The notes: generated by a model not told the origin, from the sequence alone. Positions 16,081 to 24,913 are shown, numbered from the stretch's first letter. The stretch: 64,000 nt of DNA from Prevotella sp. (GCA_024695815.1 JAILHK010000047.1:62001-126000); one strand, 5' to 3'. Translations and numbers: made by a program.

Positions 16081-16932
16081 ATGAAGAAATTAACATTTGT
16101 GGCCGGTATGGCCATTGCAGCTGTAGCACTGGTATCTTGCGACGGCGGCACACCTAAAGCAAGTCTGAAAAGTGACATCGACACACTGACCTATGCTATC
16201 GGCGTAGCCAACTCTCCCTACATGAAGCAGATGATTCAGGACACTGCCTACACTGCTGAGTTCATCAAGGGTATCAAGGATGGTGCTAACGCTGGCGAAG
16301 ACAAGAAGAAGGCTGCCTACTTTGCAGGCTTCCAGCTGGGACAGGAGATTGGCAGCCGTTGGAAGAAGGGTCTGAACGAGCAGATCTACGGTGCCGACAC
16401 CACTAAGACTATCTCTATGCGCAACCTGTTGGCCGGTCTGATTGGCGGTATCAAGGGCGACGCTACCATGACTGCCGAGGAGGCTGGCGAAACCGCTCAG
16501 CGCCTGATGGACCAGATCCAGAAGGTACAGCAGGAGAAGGCTAAGGCCGAAGGCGAGGCTTTCCTGGCTGAGAACGCTAAGAAAGAGGGTGTGAAGGTGA
16601 CCGAGAGTGGTCTGCAGTACAAGGTGCTGAAGGCTGGTAACGGTGCTATCCCCAACGACTCTTCTATCGTTCGCGTAAAATATCGCGGTACACTGGTTGA
16701 CGGTACTGAGTTTGACTCTTCAAGCAAGTATGGCGACGAGCCCGCTACATTCCGTGCTAACCAGGTAATCAAGGGTTGGACCGAGGCACTGACCATGATG
16801 CCTGTTGGTTCTAAGTGGGAACTCTACATCCCCTACCAGCTGGCTTACGGCGAACAGGGTTCTCGCGGCATCCGCCCCTACTCAGCACTGATCTTCGAAG
16901 TAGAGTTGGTTGAGATTAAAGACGCTGAATAA
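16081..16932 (+). CDS. FKBP-type peptidyl-prolyl isomerase, lipoprotein
   Basis: A 283-aa protein with a lipoprotein signal (MKKLTFVAGMAIAAVALVSC, Cys20) followed by DGGTPKASLKSDIDTLTYAI. It has an N-terminal helical dimerisation domain of about 150 residues and a C-terminal FKBP domain (KYRGTLVDGTEFDSSSKYGD, QVIKGWTEALTMMPVGSKWE, LAYGEQGSRGIRPYSALIFE). It probably acts as a membrane-tethered folding helper for envelope proteins. The gap to the first FKBP gene is 53 nt and the next paralogue starts 2 nt after its stop. It shares the block GWTEALTMMPVGSKW with that paralogue, so those two diverged most recently. Confidence 0.9.
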   Translation: MKKLTFVAGMAIAAVALVSCDGGTPKASLKSDIDTLTYAIGVANSPYMKQMIQDTAYTAEFIKGIKDGANAGEDKKKAAYFAGFQLGQEIGSRWKKGLNEQIYGADTTKTISMRNLLAGLIGGIKGDATMTAEEAGETAQRLMDQIQKVQQEKAKAEGEAFLAENAKKEGVKVTESGLQYKVLKAGNGAIPNDSSIVRVKYRGTLVDGTEFDSSSKYGDEPATFRANQVIKGWTEALTMMPVGSKWELYIPYQLAYGEQGSRGIRPYSALIFEVELVEIKDAE

Positions 16933-16934
16933 GT

Positions 16935-17837
16935 ATGAAGAAATCACTCATCATTGCACTCGCCATCATGGCGGGTGCTTTCTGTTCTACCGCACAGGCA
17001 GGCAAGAAGAAAGACAAGAAAAAGAAGCAGGAGAAAACTGAATGCTGCGTGGCTCCCGTGGTGCTGACAAACAGTCACGACACACTGAGCTATGCTGCCG
17101 GACAGATGATGACCAACGGACTGGCTGGCTATCTGAAAAACCAGTTTGACGTGGACGGCACGCACATGACTGACTTCGTGCGTGGCTTCAACGAGGTGGT
17201 GAACGCTGCCGAGACACCCGAGACGAAAGCTCGCTTGGCTGGCATGCAGATTGCCACACAACTGATGCAGCAGATGCTGCCTGGCATCACAAAGGAATTT
17301 ACGGACACGCCAGACACCATCGTCAAGCAGGTGCTGTTCCGTGGCTTCACCGATGCACTGTTGAACGATAGCGCCGTGAAACTGGCTAAGCCTGCTGAAG
17401 AGCTGTTCCAGGACATGCAGCAGAAGAACAAGGCGGCAAAGGCCGAAAAGCTGACCGCCGAGGGACGTAAGTTCCTGGAGGAGAACAAGCAGAAAGAGGG
17501 CGTCATCACCACCGAGAGCGGACTGCAATACAAGATTCTGGTACGCGGCGAAGGCGAGGTTCCACAGAAGACCGACAAGGTGAAGGTGCACTACGAGGGC
17601 CGACTGATTGACGGCACCGTGTTTGATGCTTCGTCAAAGCATGGCACCGAGCCTGCCACCTTCCGTGCCGACCAGGTCATCAAGGGATGGACCGAGGCGC
17701 TGACCATGATGCCCGTGGGCTCTAAGTGGCAGCTGTTTATTCCTCAGAACCTGGCCTACGGTGAGCGCCAGGCCGGACAGATTCCTCCCTACTCTACACT
17801 GATCTTCGATGTAGAACTGGTAGGCATCGAGAAGTAA
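16935..17837 (+). CDS. FKBP-type peptidyl-prolyl isomerase, periplasmic
   Basis: A 300-aa protein with a signal peptide (MKKSLIIALAIMAGAFCSTAQA) followed by a very basic stretch GKKKDKKKKQEKTECC. It has a helical dimerisation domain and then a C-terminal FKBP domain: HYEGRLIDGTVFDASSKHGT, QVIKGWTEALTMMPVGSKWQ, LAYGERQAGQIPPYSTLIFD. It is expected to be a periplasmic prolyl isomerase/chaperone. The Lys-rich segment after the signal is unusual and may bind acidic lipids or peptidoglycan. It is the third and last gene of the FKBP cluster. No clear terminator follows; the next element is a promoter at 17948. Confidence 0.88.
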   Translation: MKKSLIIALAIMAGAFCSTAQAGKKKDKKKKQEKTECCVAPVVLTNSHDTLSYAAGQMMTNGLAGYLKNQFDVDGTHMTDFVRGFNEVVNAAETPETKARLAGMQIATQLMQQMLPGITKEFTDTPDTIVKQVLFRGFTDALLNDSAVKLAKPAEELFQDMQQKNKAAKAEKLTAEGRKFLEENKQKEGVITTESGLQYKILVRGEGEVPQKTDKVKVHYEGRLIDGTVFDASSKHGTEPATFRADQVIKGWTEALTMMPVGSKWQLFIPQNLAYGERQAGQIPPYSTLIFDVELVGIEK

Positions 17838-17947
17838 CGAAAGACGATAACAACTGTCTTGACCCCCGATTTTTGTCATTCGTATGTAGTTTTTGTCCTT
17901 TTTAAAACTTTTATTCTTCGATATTTCGCAAATTTAGGTATTTACAT

Positions 17948-18094
17948 TACCTTTGCAGAGGATTAAAAGAGAATACAAAAACAACTACGAATAGATTTAT
18001 AAGGTTTTAGTACCGTGAGGTAAAAGAAGTCGACAGGAAACAGAAGAAACGATGACCCGAAGGCCACAACAGGCAGAAAGGTCATCGTTTCTTC
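17948..18094 (+). ncRNA. Candidate small RNA with 15-bp perfect 3' hairpin
   Basis: A TACCTTTG -7 box (17948-17955) starts an apparent short unit that ends in a hairpin with perfect 15-bp arms, 18043-18057 (GAAGAAACGATGACC) and 18080-18094, and a 22-nt loop. No ORF over 60 codons lies inside. A 22-codon ORF (ATG at 18052, in the hairpin) is possible but weak. The Lrp gene downstream has its own promoter, so this unit is not needed as its leader. The hairpin lacks a clear T tract, so it may be a stable RNA end or a protein-bound structure. It could also be an attenuator for lrp. Confidence 0.4.
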
Positions 18095-18139
18095 GTGTAA
18101 GAAAGAACCACGTCTTATGAAAATTATTTGGCAAAAAAC

Positions 18140-18170
18140 TTGCATTTTTCAATTCTTTTACTTACTTTTG
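18140..18170 (+). promoter_or_regulatory. Promoter of the lrp operon
   Basis: TTGC (18140-18143), a 19-bp spacer and TACTTTTG (18163-18170), 30 nt before the start codon. Confidence 0.7.
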
Positions 18171-18200
18171 CTTTCAGAATGATCATTAAATCGTAAAGGA

Positions 18201-18674
18201 ATGGAAAGAATAGACAACCTAGACAAGCGAATATTGAGCATCTTGTCAAAAAACGCACGTATCCCATTCAAAGATGTTGCCGCAGAATGTGGCGTTTCTA
18301 GAGCTGCTATCCACCAGCGCGTACAGCGCCTGATTGACAACGACGTCATCACGGGTAGCGGATTCGACGTTAACCCTAAGTCGCTGGGCTACAAGACATG
18401 TACCTACGTAGGCATCACCCTGGAGAAGGGCTCGATGTACAAGGATGTGGTGAAACGTCTGGAACTGATTCCAGAGGTGGTGGAAAGCCACTTCACCACA
18501 GGTCCCTACACCATGATGGTAAAACTCTACGCACGAGACAACGAGCAGCTGATGAACCTGCTGAACGGACAACTGCAGGAGATTCCCGGCGTGGTGGCCA
18601 CGGAAACACTGATCTCGCTGGAGCAGAGCATCAAGCGTGAGATACCGGTACACTTTGACGACGTAGCGGAATGA
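18201..18674 (+). CDS. Lrp/AsnC-family transcriptional regulator
   Basis: A 157-aa regulator. The N-terminal helix-turn-helix reads LDKRILSILSKNARIPFKDV then AAECGVSRAAIHQRVQRLID (recognition helix). The C-terminal RAM ligand-binding domain spans about residues 70-145 (YVGITLEKGSMYKDVVKRLE, VESHFTTGPYTMMVKLYA). These regulators sense amino acids or small effectors. The stop overlaps the start of the hydrolase fusion gene by 4 nt (ATGA), so the two are co-translated. It probably senses an amino acid or peptide released by that hydrolase and controls its own operon. Confidence 0.9.
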   Translation: MERIDNLDKRILSILSKNARIPFKDVAAECGVSRAAIHQRVQRLIDNDVITGSGFDVNPKSLGYKTCTYVGITLEKGSMYKDVVKRLELIPEVVESHFTTGPYTMMVKLYARDNEQLMNLLNGQLQEIPGVVATETLISLEQSIKREIPVHFDDVAE

Positions 18675-20446
18675 ACACATTTGACCTTAAGTCACAGACG
18701 GCCGATGCCTACAAGCAACTGCATGCTGCGAAGCAACGGCCCGTCGTTGGTATTACGGGAAACTACAACGAACAGACCTGCAAACTGGCCGAGGGCTACT
18801 ACAAACAGATTATAGCAGCCGGAGGCACACCTGTCATCATACCACCCACCGACAACAAGGCGGCCATCATGAGCGTCTTGGAGGGTATCGATGCGCTGCT
18901 GCTGAGCGGCGGCGCTGACTACAACCCGCTCTATGCTGGCGAGGAACCCAGTCCGAAACTGGGGGGCATCAACACGGAGCGCGACCTGCCGGAGCTACTG
19001 ATAGCGCAACTGGCCTTCAACCGCCAGATGCCGATGCTGGGTATCTGCCGAGGCATTCAGACACTGGCCATGGCTCTGGGTGGACACGTGAAGCAGGACA
19101 TCTCAGACATTCAGACGGTGAAGCACTCGCAGGATGCTGACCGCACCACAGCCACCCACACGGTTGCGGTGGACGAGGACAGTATGCTATACGCCATCTA
19201 CAAGCGGTTCTTCAGCCGAGATGGTGAGAAAAAACTGGCAGTCAACTCGTTCCACCACCAAGCGGTGGATGAACCGGGACCACACTTCCGCGCCGTGGCA
19301 CATGCTACCGACGGCATCATCGAGGCCATCGAGAGCACGGAGTATAAGTCGGTGATTGGTGTGCAATGGCACCCGGAATGCATGGGCGAGGACGGACAGC
19401 CTCTGTTCCAGTGGCTGGTGAGCCAGGCAAAGAACTACCACCAGGTGCAGGAGGTGCACGACCGCATCTTGACATTGGACACGCATTGCGACACGCCGAT
19501 GTTCTTTGACCCAAAGGTACAAAGCGACAAAGCCGAGTGCTTCGGACAGGACATCCACTTTGAACAGCGAAACAATCGCATCTTGGTGGACCTGCCCAAG
19601 ATGACCGAGGGACGTCTGGACGCTACCATCATGGTGGCCTACATCCCACAGAAGGGTTTGGAGGGGAGCCCAAAGGCGTATGCCGACGGCATCTTCGACC
19701 AAATAGAGCGTATTGCAAAAGTGAATAAAGACTATCTGAGCATTGCGCGTACACCGGCAGAACTGCTGGTGAACAAGCAGGCGGGGCGCAAGTCTATCAT
19801 GCTGGGCATTGAGAACGGTCATGCCATTGAGGGCAGGATAGAGAATCTGGAGCACTTTGCACAGCGTGGCATCGTCTATATGACGCTGTGTCACAATGGC
19901 GACAACGACATCTGCGACTCGGCCAAAGGGTGCGCCACACATGGGGGCGTCAGTGCTTTTGGCGAACAGGTGATCAGACGAATGAACGAGTTGGGAGTGA
20001 TGGTAGATTTGAGCCATGCGGCAGAGACAAGCTTCTACAATGCCTTGGAAATCAGCAACACGCCCATCGTGTGCAGTCACAGTTCGGCAAGAGCGCTCTG
20101 CGACCATCCGCGCAACCTCAACGACGAGCAGATGCGCGCGCTGGCTAAGGCTGGCGGCGTGTGTCAAATCACGCTCTACCCCGGCTTCCTGCGCACCGAC
20201 GAGAAAGCAACCATCATGGATGCCATGCAGCACCTGGAACATGCCATCAAGGTGATGGGCATTGACCACGTAGGACTGGGCACCGACTTCGACGGCGACG
20301 GTGGCGTGCCAGGATTGGCCGACGCTAGTGAGCTGTCGAACTTCACACGAGAGTTGCTGCTGCGCCGCTATAGCGAAGCAGACATACAGAAGATATGGGG
20401 GGGTAACTTCCTAAGGGTGATGCAGCAAATGCAGCAACAGCATTAG
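18671..20446 (+). CDS. Fusion: C26 gamma-glutamyl hydrolase (PuuD-like) + M19 dipeptidase
   Basis: A 591-aa two-domain enzyme. Residues about 22-255 form a class I glutamine-amidotransferase-fold hydrolase (peptidase C26): DALLLSGGADYNP, nucleophile Cys126 in MLGICRGIQ, and His234/Glu236 in GVQWHPE. Residues about 262-590 form a renal-dipeptidase (M19) domain: LDTHCDTP (His272, Asp274), IENGHAIEG (metal Glu), VDLSHAAE and VCSHSSARAL (His), and GLGTDFDGDGGVPGL. No signal peptide is seen. The likely role is cytoplasmic breakdown of gamma-glutamyl compounds followed by dipeptide cleavage. The normally separate activities being one protein, coupled to an Lrp regulator, suggests a dedicated peptide or gamma-glutamyl catabolic unit. 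Confidence 0.88.
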   Translation: MNTFDLKSQTADAYKQLHAAKQRPVVGITGNYNEQTCKLAEGYYKQIIAAGGTPVIIPPTDNKAAIMSVLEGIDALLLSGGADYNPLYAGEEPSPKLGGINTERDLPELLIAQLAFNRQMPMLGICRGIQTLAMALGGHVKQDISDIQTVKHSQDADRTTATHTVAVDEDSMLYAIYKRFFSRDGEKKLAVNSFHHQAVDEPGPHFRAVAHATDGIIEAIESTEYKSVIGVQWHPECMGEDGQPLFQWLVSQAKNYHQVQEVHDRILTLDTHCDTPMFFDPKVQSDKAECFGQDIHFEQRNNRILVDLPKMTEGRLDATIMVAYIPQKGLEGSPKAYADGIFDQIERIAKVNKDYLSIARTPAELLVNKQAGRKSIMLGIENGHAIEGRIENLEHFAQRGIVYMTLCHNGDNDICDSAKGCATHGGVSAFGEQVIRRMNELGVMVDLSHAAETSFYNALEISNTPIVCSHSSARALCDHPRNLNDEQMRALAKAGGVCQITLYPGFLRTDEKATIMDAMQHLEHAIKVMGIDHVGLGTDFDGDGGVPGLADASELSNFTRELLLRRYSEADIQKIWGGNFLRVMQQMQQQH

Positions 20447-20466
20447 GAAAAAAGAAGAAAACAACC

Positions 20467-21282
20467 TTAAGCTTTCGGATTGCGCTGACGAACAGCCTCA
20501 AAAAGCAGGATGGCAGCGCTGACAGATACATTCAACGAGTCAAGACGGCCCAACATCGGAATACGGATGTGGGCCGTTGCTGATTGACGCCACTGGTCCG
20601 TAAGACCGGTTGACTCGGTTCCCATGACAATAGCCGTAGAACGACGCATGTCGGTATCGTAGTAGAGATGAGAGTCTTGCAACTGTGCAGTTAGGATGCT
20701 GATGCCACGCTGCTGCAGAAAACGGATACACTCTTCGCTGCTGCACGCCACGGTGGGCACCGTGAAGATGGCGCCAATACTACTGCGAATAAGATTGGGA
20801 TTATAGAGGTCGGTGAGTGGATCACAGACAATGACAGCATCGGCCTGAGCGGCATCGGCAGAGCGAAGGACGGCACCCAGGTTGCCGGGCTTCTCGACAC
20901 GTTCGAGAACCACAATCAGGGCATTCTCGCGAAGCTGCAAGTCTTCCAGCTGCAGCTGACGGGTGCGTACCTCGGCAATGACGCCTTCGGTGGTGCCACG
21001 ATAGGCCACCTTCTCATAAACCTGTGGTGTCAGCTCGAAGATGTGGACATCCGACGGGATCGAACGCAGCAGTTGTTCGGTCTGAGCCTCATCGACATAG
21101 AGCGAAGGACAGACAAAAAGGGTGTCGAGCTGATAGCCCACCTCAACACAATGTTGCACCTCGCGCAGTCCTTCTACCACGAAAAGGCCCGACTGTCGGC
21201 GTTCTGAAGATTTCTGTTGGAGTGCCAGCAACCGCTTCACCTTAGGGTTCTGAGCACTTGATAAAACGGATGCTGCTGTCAT
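20467..21282 (-). CDS. SpoU/TrmH-family RNA 2'-O-methyltransferase
   Basis: A 271-aa protein. The N-terminal substrate-binding domain starts NPKVKRLLALQQKSSERRQS with FVVEGLREVQHC. The SPOUT knot motifs are VEKPGNLGAVLRSADAAQAD (motif 1), VMGTESTGL (motif 2) and IPMLGRLDSLNVSVSAAILL (motif 3). It methylates ribose on rRNA or tRNA using S-adenosylmethionine. Which nucleotide is unclear; the RlmB-like layout is possible. It begins 21 nt after the end of tRNA-Arg on the same strand, so the two are likely on one transcript. It converges with the hydrolase fusion gene, 20 nt away, with no clear terminator. Confidence 0.88.
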   Translation of the reverse strand: MTAASVLSSAQNPKVKRLLALQQKSSERRQSGLFVVEGLREVQHCVEVGYQLDTLFVCPSLYVDEAQTEQLLRSIPSDVHIFELTPQVYEKVAYRGTTEGVIAEVRTRQLQLEDLQLRENALIVVLERVEKPGNLGAVLRSADAAQADAVIVCDPLTDLYNPNLIRSSIGAIFTVPTVACSSEECIRFLQQRGISILTAQLQDSHLYYDTDMRRSTAIVMGTESTGLTDQWRQSATAHIRIPMLGRLDSLNVSVSAAILLFEAVRQRNPKA

Positions 21283-21303
21283 GTCGTAATCAGTTTTAAG
21301 GTG

Positions 21304-21375
21304 TACCCCGACCGAGAATCGAACTCGGAACTAAGCTTTAGGAGAGCCTTGTTATATCCATTTAACTATCAGGGC
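21304..21375 (-). tRNA. tRNA-Arg (anticodon CCT)
   Basis: A 72-nt cloverleaf on the minus strand. The acceptor arm is GCCCTGA with TCGGGGT (two wobble pairs). The D arm is GTTA...TAAC. The anticodon stem is AGGCT/AGCTT with loop CTCCTAA (anticodon CCT), and the T arm is CCGAG-TTCGATT-CTCGG. The 3' CCA is not encoded. A TACCTTTG box lies upstream at 21394-21401. Confidence 0.92.
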
Positions 21376-21392
21376 ATCATGCTTATGCGCCT

Positions 21393-21480
21393 GCAAAGGT
21401 ACGAATAAGCGAGCGAAAATGCAAATTAATTTGCAATTTTCCGAGCGTGAGTACCTTAGAACGAAGTTCAGAGGTACGAA
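21393..21480. repeat. Promoter-linked palindromic element, copy 1
   Basis: About 88 bp nearly identical to 26416-26500. It contains outer arms GGTAC...GTACC, blocks GCGAGCG and CCGAGCG, and a central palindrome around TGCAAATTAATTTGCA. The left edge carries the TACCTTTG -7 box (minus strand, 21394-21401) of tRNA-Arg. Confidence 0.75.
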
Positions 21481-21483
21481 AAA

Positions 21484-21531
21484 AAAGTGAAATGCAAAAG
21501 ATAAGCAGCCTTTTCTTTTGCATTTCACTTT
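21484..21531 (-). terminator. Terminator after the outer-membrane protein gene
   Basis: AAAGTGAAATGCAAAAGA pairs with TCTTTTGCATTTCACTTT. On the minus strand the stem is followed by a run of T. Confidence 0.85.
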
Positions 21532-21544
21532 AATAGGAATAACG

Positions 21545-22939
21545 TTAGAATGCCACGTTCATACCAAAGTTGATATTCAAATTAGACTTGAGGGGCACAG
21601 CCTGCTTAGCCATTTTACCCATGATATGGTCCATACCAATGAAGATGTTGGCACCAACAGGATGGATGTTGAGAATCCAACCAGCACTGGTTCCGAAATC
21701 GCTGACAGCCACATTGACACCACCATCAAGCCACTTCAGAGGCTTCCAGTTGGCACTCAAGCGACCTTCTGTCCAAGAGAAGTCGCCATTGAAGCGACGG
21801 GTACCCAGCAAACCGAACGACAGTTGACGGTACATGGGCAGCTCATACTCTACGCCCAGACGTGCCGTTGCACCGACACCGGTAGTCTTGCTACCTTTCT
21901 CGCCCGTGTCGCGCAGGTTGGCAAACTCAGCCAGCTGGTCGCCATACTCGTCGAGACGATCGTCGAAGGTGTCGCCATTGCCATCATCCTTCACCGACAT
22001 ATCCTGGAAACCATTGAAGATAAACTCCTTGTTGGGGTTAACAGCGGTGACATGCTCTGCCCAGTTGATATAACCAAGGTCGGTCAGGGCTGCGCTGACG
22101 GTCAGTTCGTCCATCACCTTATAGGTGGCACCCAGATCAACGGCGAAGCCGAAGCCACCGGCACCGCCACCATCAACATCTACGTCGTCGATATGCTCGT
22201 AAGAGCCGGGCTTGGTCTTGAAGTCAGAGTTCTTTGACTTAAACTGGAAACCCTTCACCATGACGTCGGCCTTGGCATCGGCTGTGATGCGCCACTGTTG
22301 GGCATTTGGCAACAGCTCGGCATGAACATTATCCATGGAGAAGTCTGCACGACCCACACCAACCAGGGCTTTCACCTTGGCACCGACACGAAGTTTGTCG
22401 TTGATGCTACGAGAGTGGCCAAACGCTACTTCTGCGAAAGAGTGAGCATGCATATCCAGATCACTGAAGTCATAGACATTGTTGCTCAGATCCTTAGCAA
22501 AGCGGAAGAAATCGTAGGGCAGTGACAAGCCCATCATAGTACGCTCGTTGATTTCAATGGTGTTGTAACCACCAAAGCCCTTAAAGCCTACGCTCACGAG
22601 GGTGAGACGAAGATCGAGGTTGAACTTGTTGGCACCACTATGGAAGCCTTTCAGAGCCTCCTCTACAGACACGTCGGGGTGCATAAAGGTGCGATCGTAC
22701 TTACCCGTGGTTGGGTTCTTGAATAACAGGTCGCCCAAGCCGAAGTTTCCCTGAGTGCGCATATTGAAATTGCCCAAGACGGGGATGGCCACATAGCCCT
22801 GGTCGTTGCCGAAGGCTGGGTTCATGTCATGACGATACTTATAATCCTGCGTGAAGTAGGCAGAATTCAGTTCCTGCGCCATGGCCTGTGTTGACAATGC
22901 CATGACAGAAGCGGCTAAGATATACTTATATAGTTTCAT
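21545..22939 (-). CDS. DUF5723-like outer-membrane beta-barrel protein
   Basis: A 464-aa exported protein (signal peptide MKLYKYILAASVMALSTQAMA). It begins QELNSAYFTQDYKYRHDMNP with AFGNDQGYVAIPVLGNFNMR, typical of the DUF5723 family of Bacteroidota barrel proteins. The remainder alternates hydrophobic and polar residues, with VGAKVKALVGVGRADFSM and GVNVAVSDFGTSAGWILN near the end. No catalytic motif is visible. It follows the lipoprotein gene by 22 nt and ends at a strong terminator, so the pair forms an operon. A transport or surface-assembly function is possible but not shown. Confidence 0.75.
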   Translation of the reverse strand: MKLYKYILAASVMALSTQAMAQELNSAYFTQDYKYRHDMNPAFGNDQGYVAIPVLGNFNMRTQGNFGLGDLLFKNPTTGKYDRTFMHPDVSVEEALKGFHSGANKFNLDLRLTLVSVGFKGFGGYNTIEINERTMMGLSLPYDFFRFAKDLSNNVYDFSDLDMHAHSFAEVAFGHSRSINDKLRVGAKVKALVGVGRADFSMDNVHAELLPNAQQWRITADAKADVMVKGFQFKSKNSDFKTKPGSYEHIDDVDVDGGGAGGFGFAVDLGATYKVMDELTVSAALTDLGYINWAEHVTAVNPNKEFIFNGFQDMSVKDDGNGDTFDDRLDEYGDQLAEFANLRDTGEKGSKTTGVGATARLGVEYELPMYRQLSFGLLGTRRFNGDFSWTEGRLSANWKPLKWLDGGVNVAVSDFGTSAGWILNIHPVGANIFIGMDHIMGKMAKQAVPLKSNLNINFGMNVAF

Positions 22940-22961
22940 AGTCTTTACGATGTTTGAAGGG

Positions 22962-24857
22962 TTAATTTAAATCGAGAACGACACCACCAACCAGTTTGAT
23001 AGAGATATCCTTCAACTGGATCTTATGGTTTTCTTTATTCAGCGTAATGCCTGGTGTGGGTTTAGCCACCAGCTTATAACGCAGGCCGTCTATCTCTTTC
23101 AACTTTTTATTCGGGTAAAGACCATTAGCATCGGGCACCGGATTGATTTGAATCTTCAGATCGGTGACACCCTCTACGAGATTGTCTGCACCATCCTTAG
23201 AAGCACCGGCCAATACACCAGCCTTGGGATTGGCAATATCCTGAGGTGTGATAATCACCTGGACATCGTCGACCACAGAGCCGTCTTTTCTGATGGCCTC
23301 GGCCTCGACAGCCATAGAGGCTGGTATACCATTGATGGCCTTAGCAGCGAACTCCAGTTTGAACTTGCTCAGGTCCATATCGTCGGGCATATCCTCTTCC
23401 CAACCATCGAAGGAGTCGTCATATACAATCTGAGCCTTATCACCGAATGCCAGAGGAACGGTAACATCGTAGTTGATGTTCTTCATGTCGAAGGTACCAA
23501 GGGTGATCGTATGAACATTGTCTTCATCGGCTTTAGCATCGATCTTCACATCAATGCGGTATGGCATCTTGGGCAAGAAGATCTTGTTGAGTTCGGCCGT
23601 CTTTACATCGGTACAACCCTCAGGGATATTCTCATTCAACTTGGCAATACAGATCTTGTTCACTTGGTTGTTGCCTGCCAGAATCTTGATACCGTCAACC
23701 ACAATCCTGCGCGACTGTCCGTTCTCGTCCTTAGACTCGGTGCCATCCTTCTCTACAGGAATAATCGTGGCCTTGATGGTGCCAGGCAGAGGCAGCGAGG
23801 TTGTTGCGTTAAAGATAATCTGTGGGTTGTAAAGGTCAAGTTTCACCTCGTCTTTGGTCATGAAGTCGGGCAGATCGTCCAAGTCTATCTTACTGTCTTC
23901 AACATCGATCGTTGGCGTGAACTTACCTTTAACCTCCGATACAATCAAATCCTCGGTGGTAACAATGGTATTAATCTCATAGCCCTTGCCATCGGTAACA
24001 TTTACATCCTGCACCTCCAGCTGGTCAACGGTAACATCGATATAGACATCACCCTTCATGGAAACACGCGACTCGCCAGCCTTGCTCGTAGGAACCAAGG
24101 TGACAGCACCATATTGTAGGGTCTGACGTGCAGCATCGAAATCGACACCAGCAATATCCAACTTCAGATAGATATCGTTCATTGGCGACAGGTTGGTGAA
24201 GGTGATCTTGCCAGGATGAGCGGGATCCAGCACACCACCATTGGGATTGTCTGTAGCAGGACTCTTGAAAGCTACATCAAGATAGGTAGGGAGCTGCACT
24301 TCAATCTTAGAGAAGTTCTTGATATAGCGCTTTACCTTCTGTGAGAAGTTCAGCTTCACTTCAATGCCTCCATCCACACTAGCGTATTTCAACTCAGAAA
24401 CATAGTCCTGAGCATCAGAAATATTGCTGAACGTACCAGCATGTTCATTGATAGACGGACCAGTATAGACAGCCGTCTGTCCTACACTCAAGGCCTCAAT
24501 AGAAGCAGGCATGTTGGGGATGGTGATATGGTAAGAAGTAGGGGCACTCTTCGCTACCTTAATTTTGTCGATATCTATCGATACATCCTCTATATCCGAA
24601 CCTGTCTCATGATAGATATAGTCGCCATTAGCATCAGTACTTACACTGCTTGACTCATCAAGATCCATAAAGTCATCAAGTGTAATATCCTTCACAGAGT
24701 TATTGGTCGGAAGCTGAAGGCCACTTCCACCAATACCAATTTTCTTGTCCAGATTGTCCAGGTCGTAGTCATTGTTTATACAACCCGACAATACTAAACT
24801 GCCACCCATAGCCAATAGCCCTGAGAGTAGAAGTACTAAATTACCGTTGTTTCTCAT
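22962..24857 (-). CDS. Large lipoprotein of unknown function
   Basis: A 631-aa lipoprotein: MRNNGNLVLLLSGLLAMGGS then LVLSGC with Cys near residue 26, followed by INNDYDLDNLDKKIGIGGSG. The rest is acidic and beta-rich, with repeated ID, VD and LDL segments (VEDSKIDLDDLPDFMTKDEV, LDLYNPQIIFNATTSLPLPG) that recall tandem Ig-like or LEA-like beta domains. I do not recognise a named family. It is the first gene of an operon with the DUF5723-like barrel protein and may be its surface partner. The promoter is at 24914-24921. Confidence 0.7.
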   Translation of the reverse strand: MRNNGNLVLLLSGLLAMGGSLVLSGCINNDYDLDNLDKKIGIGGSGLQLPTNNSVKDITLDDFMDLDESSSVSTDANGDYIYHETGSDIEDVSIDIDKIKVAKSAPTSYHITIPNMPASIEALSVGQTAVYTGPSINEHAGTFSNISDAQDYVSELKYASVDGGIEVKLNFSQKVKRYIKNFSKIEVQLPTYLDVAFKSPATDNPNGGVLDPAHPGKITFTNLSPMNDIYLKLDIAGVDFDAARQTLQYGAVTLVPTSKAGESRVSMKGDVYIDVTVDQLEVQDVNVTDGKGYEINTIVTTEDLIVSEVKGKFTPTIDVEDSKIDLDDLPDFMTKDEVKLDLYNPQIIFNATTSLPLPGTIKATIIPVEKDGTESKDENGQSRRIVVDGIKILAGNNQVNKICIAKLNENIPEGCTDVKTAELNKIFLPKMPYRIDVKIDAKADEDNVHTITLGTFDMKNINYDVTVPLAFGDKAQIVYDDSFDGWEEDMPDDMDLSKFKLEFAAKAINGIPASMAVEAEAIRKDGSVVDDVQVIITPQDIANPKAGVLAGASKDGADNLVEGVTDLKIQINPVPDANGLYPNKKLKEIDGLRYKLVAKPTPGITLNKENHKIQLKDISIKLVGGVVLDLN

Positions 24858-24913
24858 CTTGTCTTATAATTATTGGTTTGTATTATCTGTTTGATTGTTG
24901 GTTAAAAGTTCTG

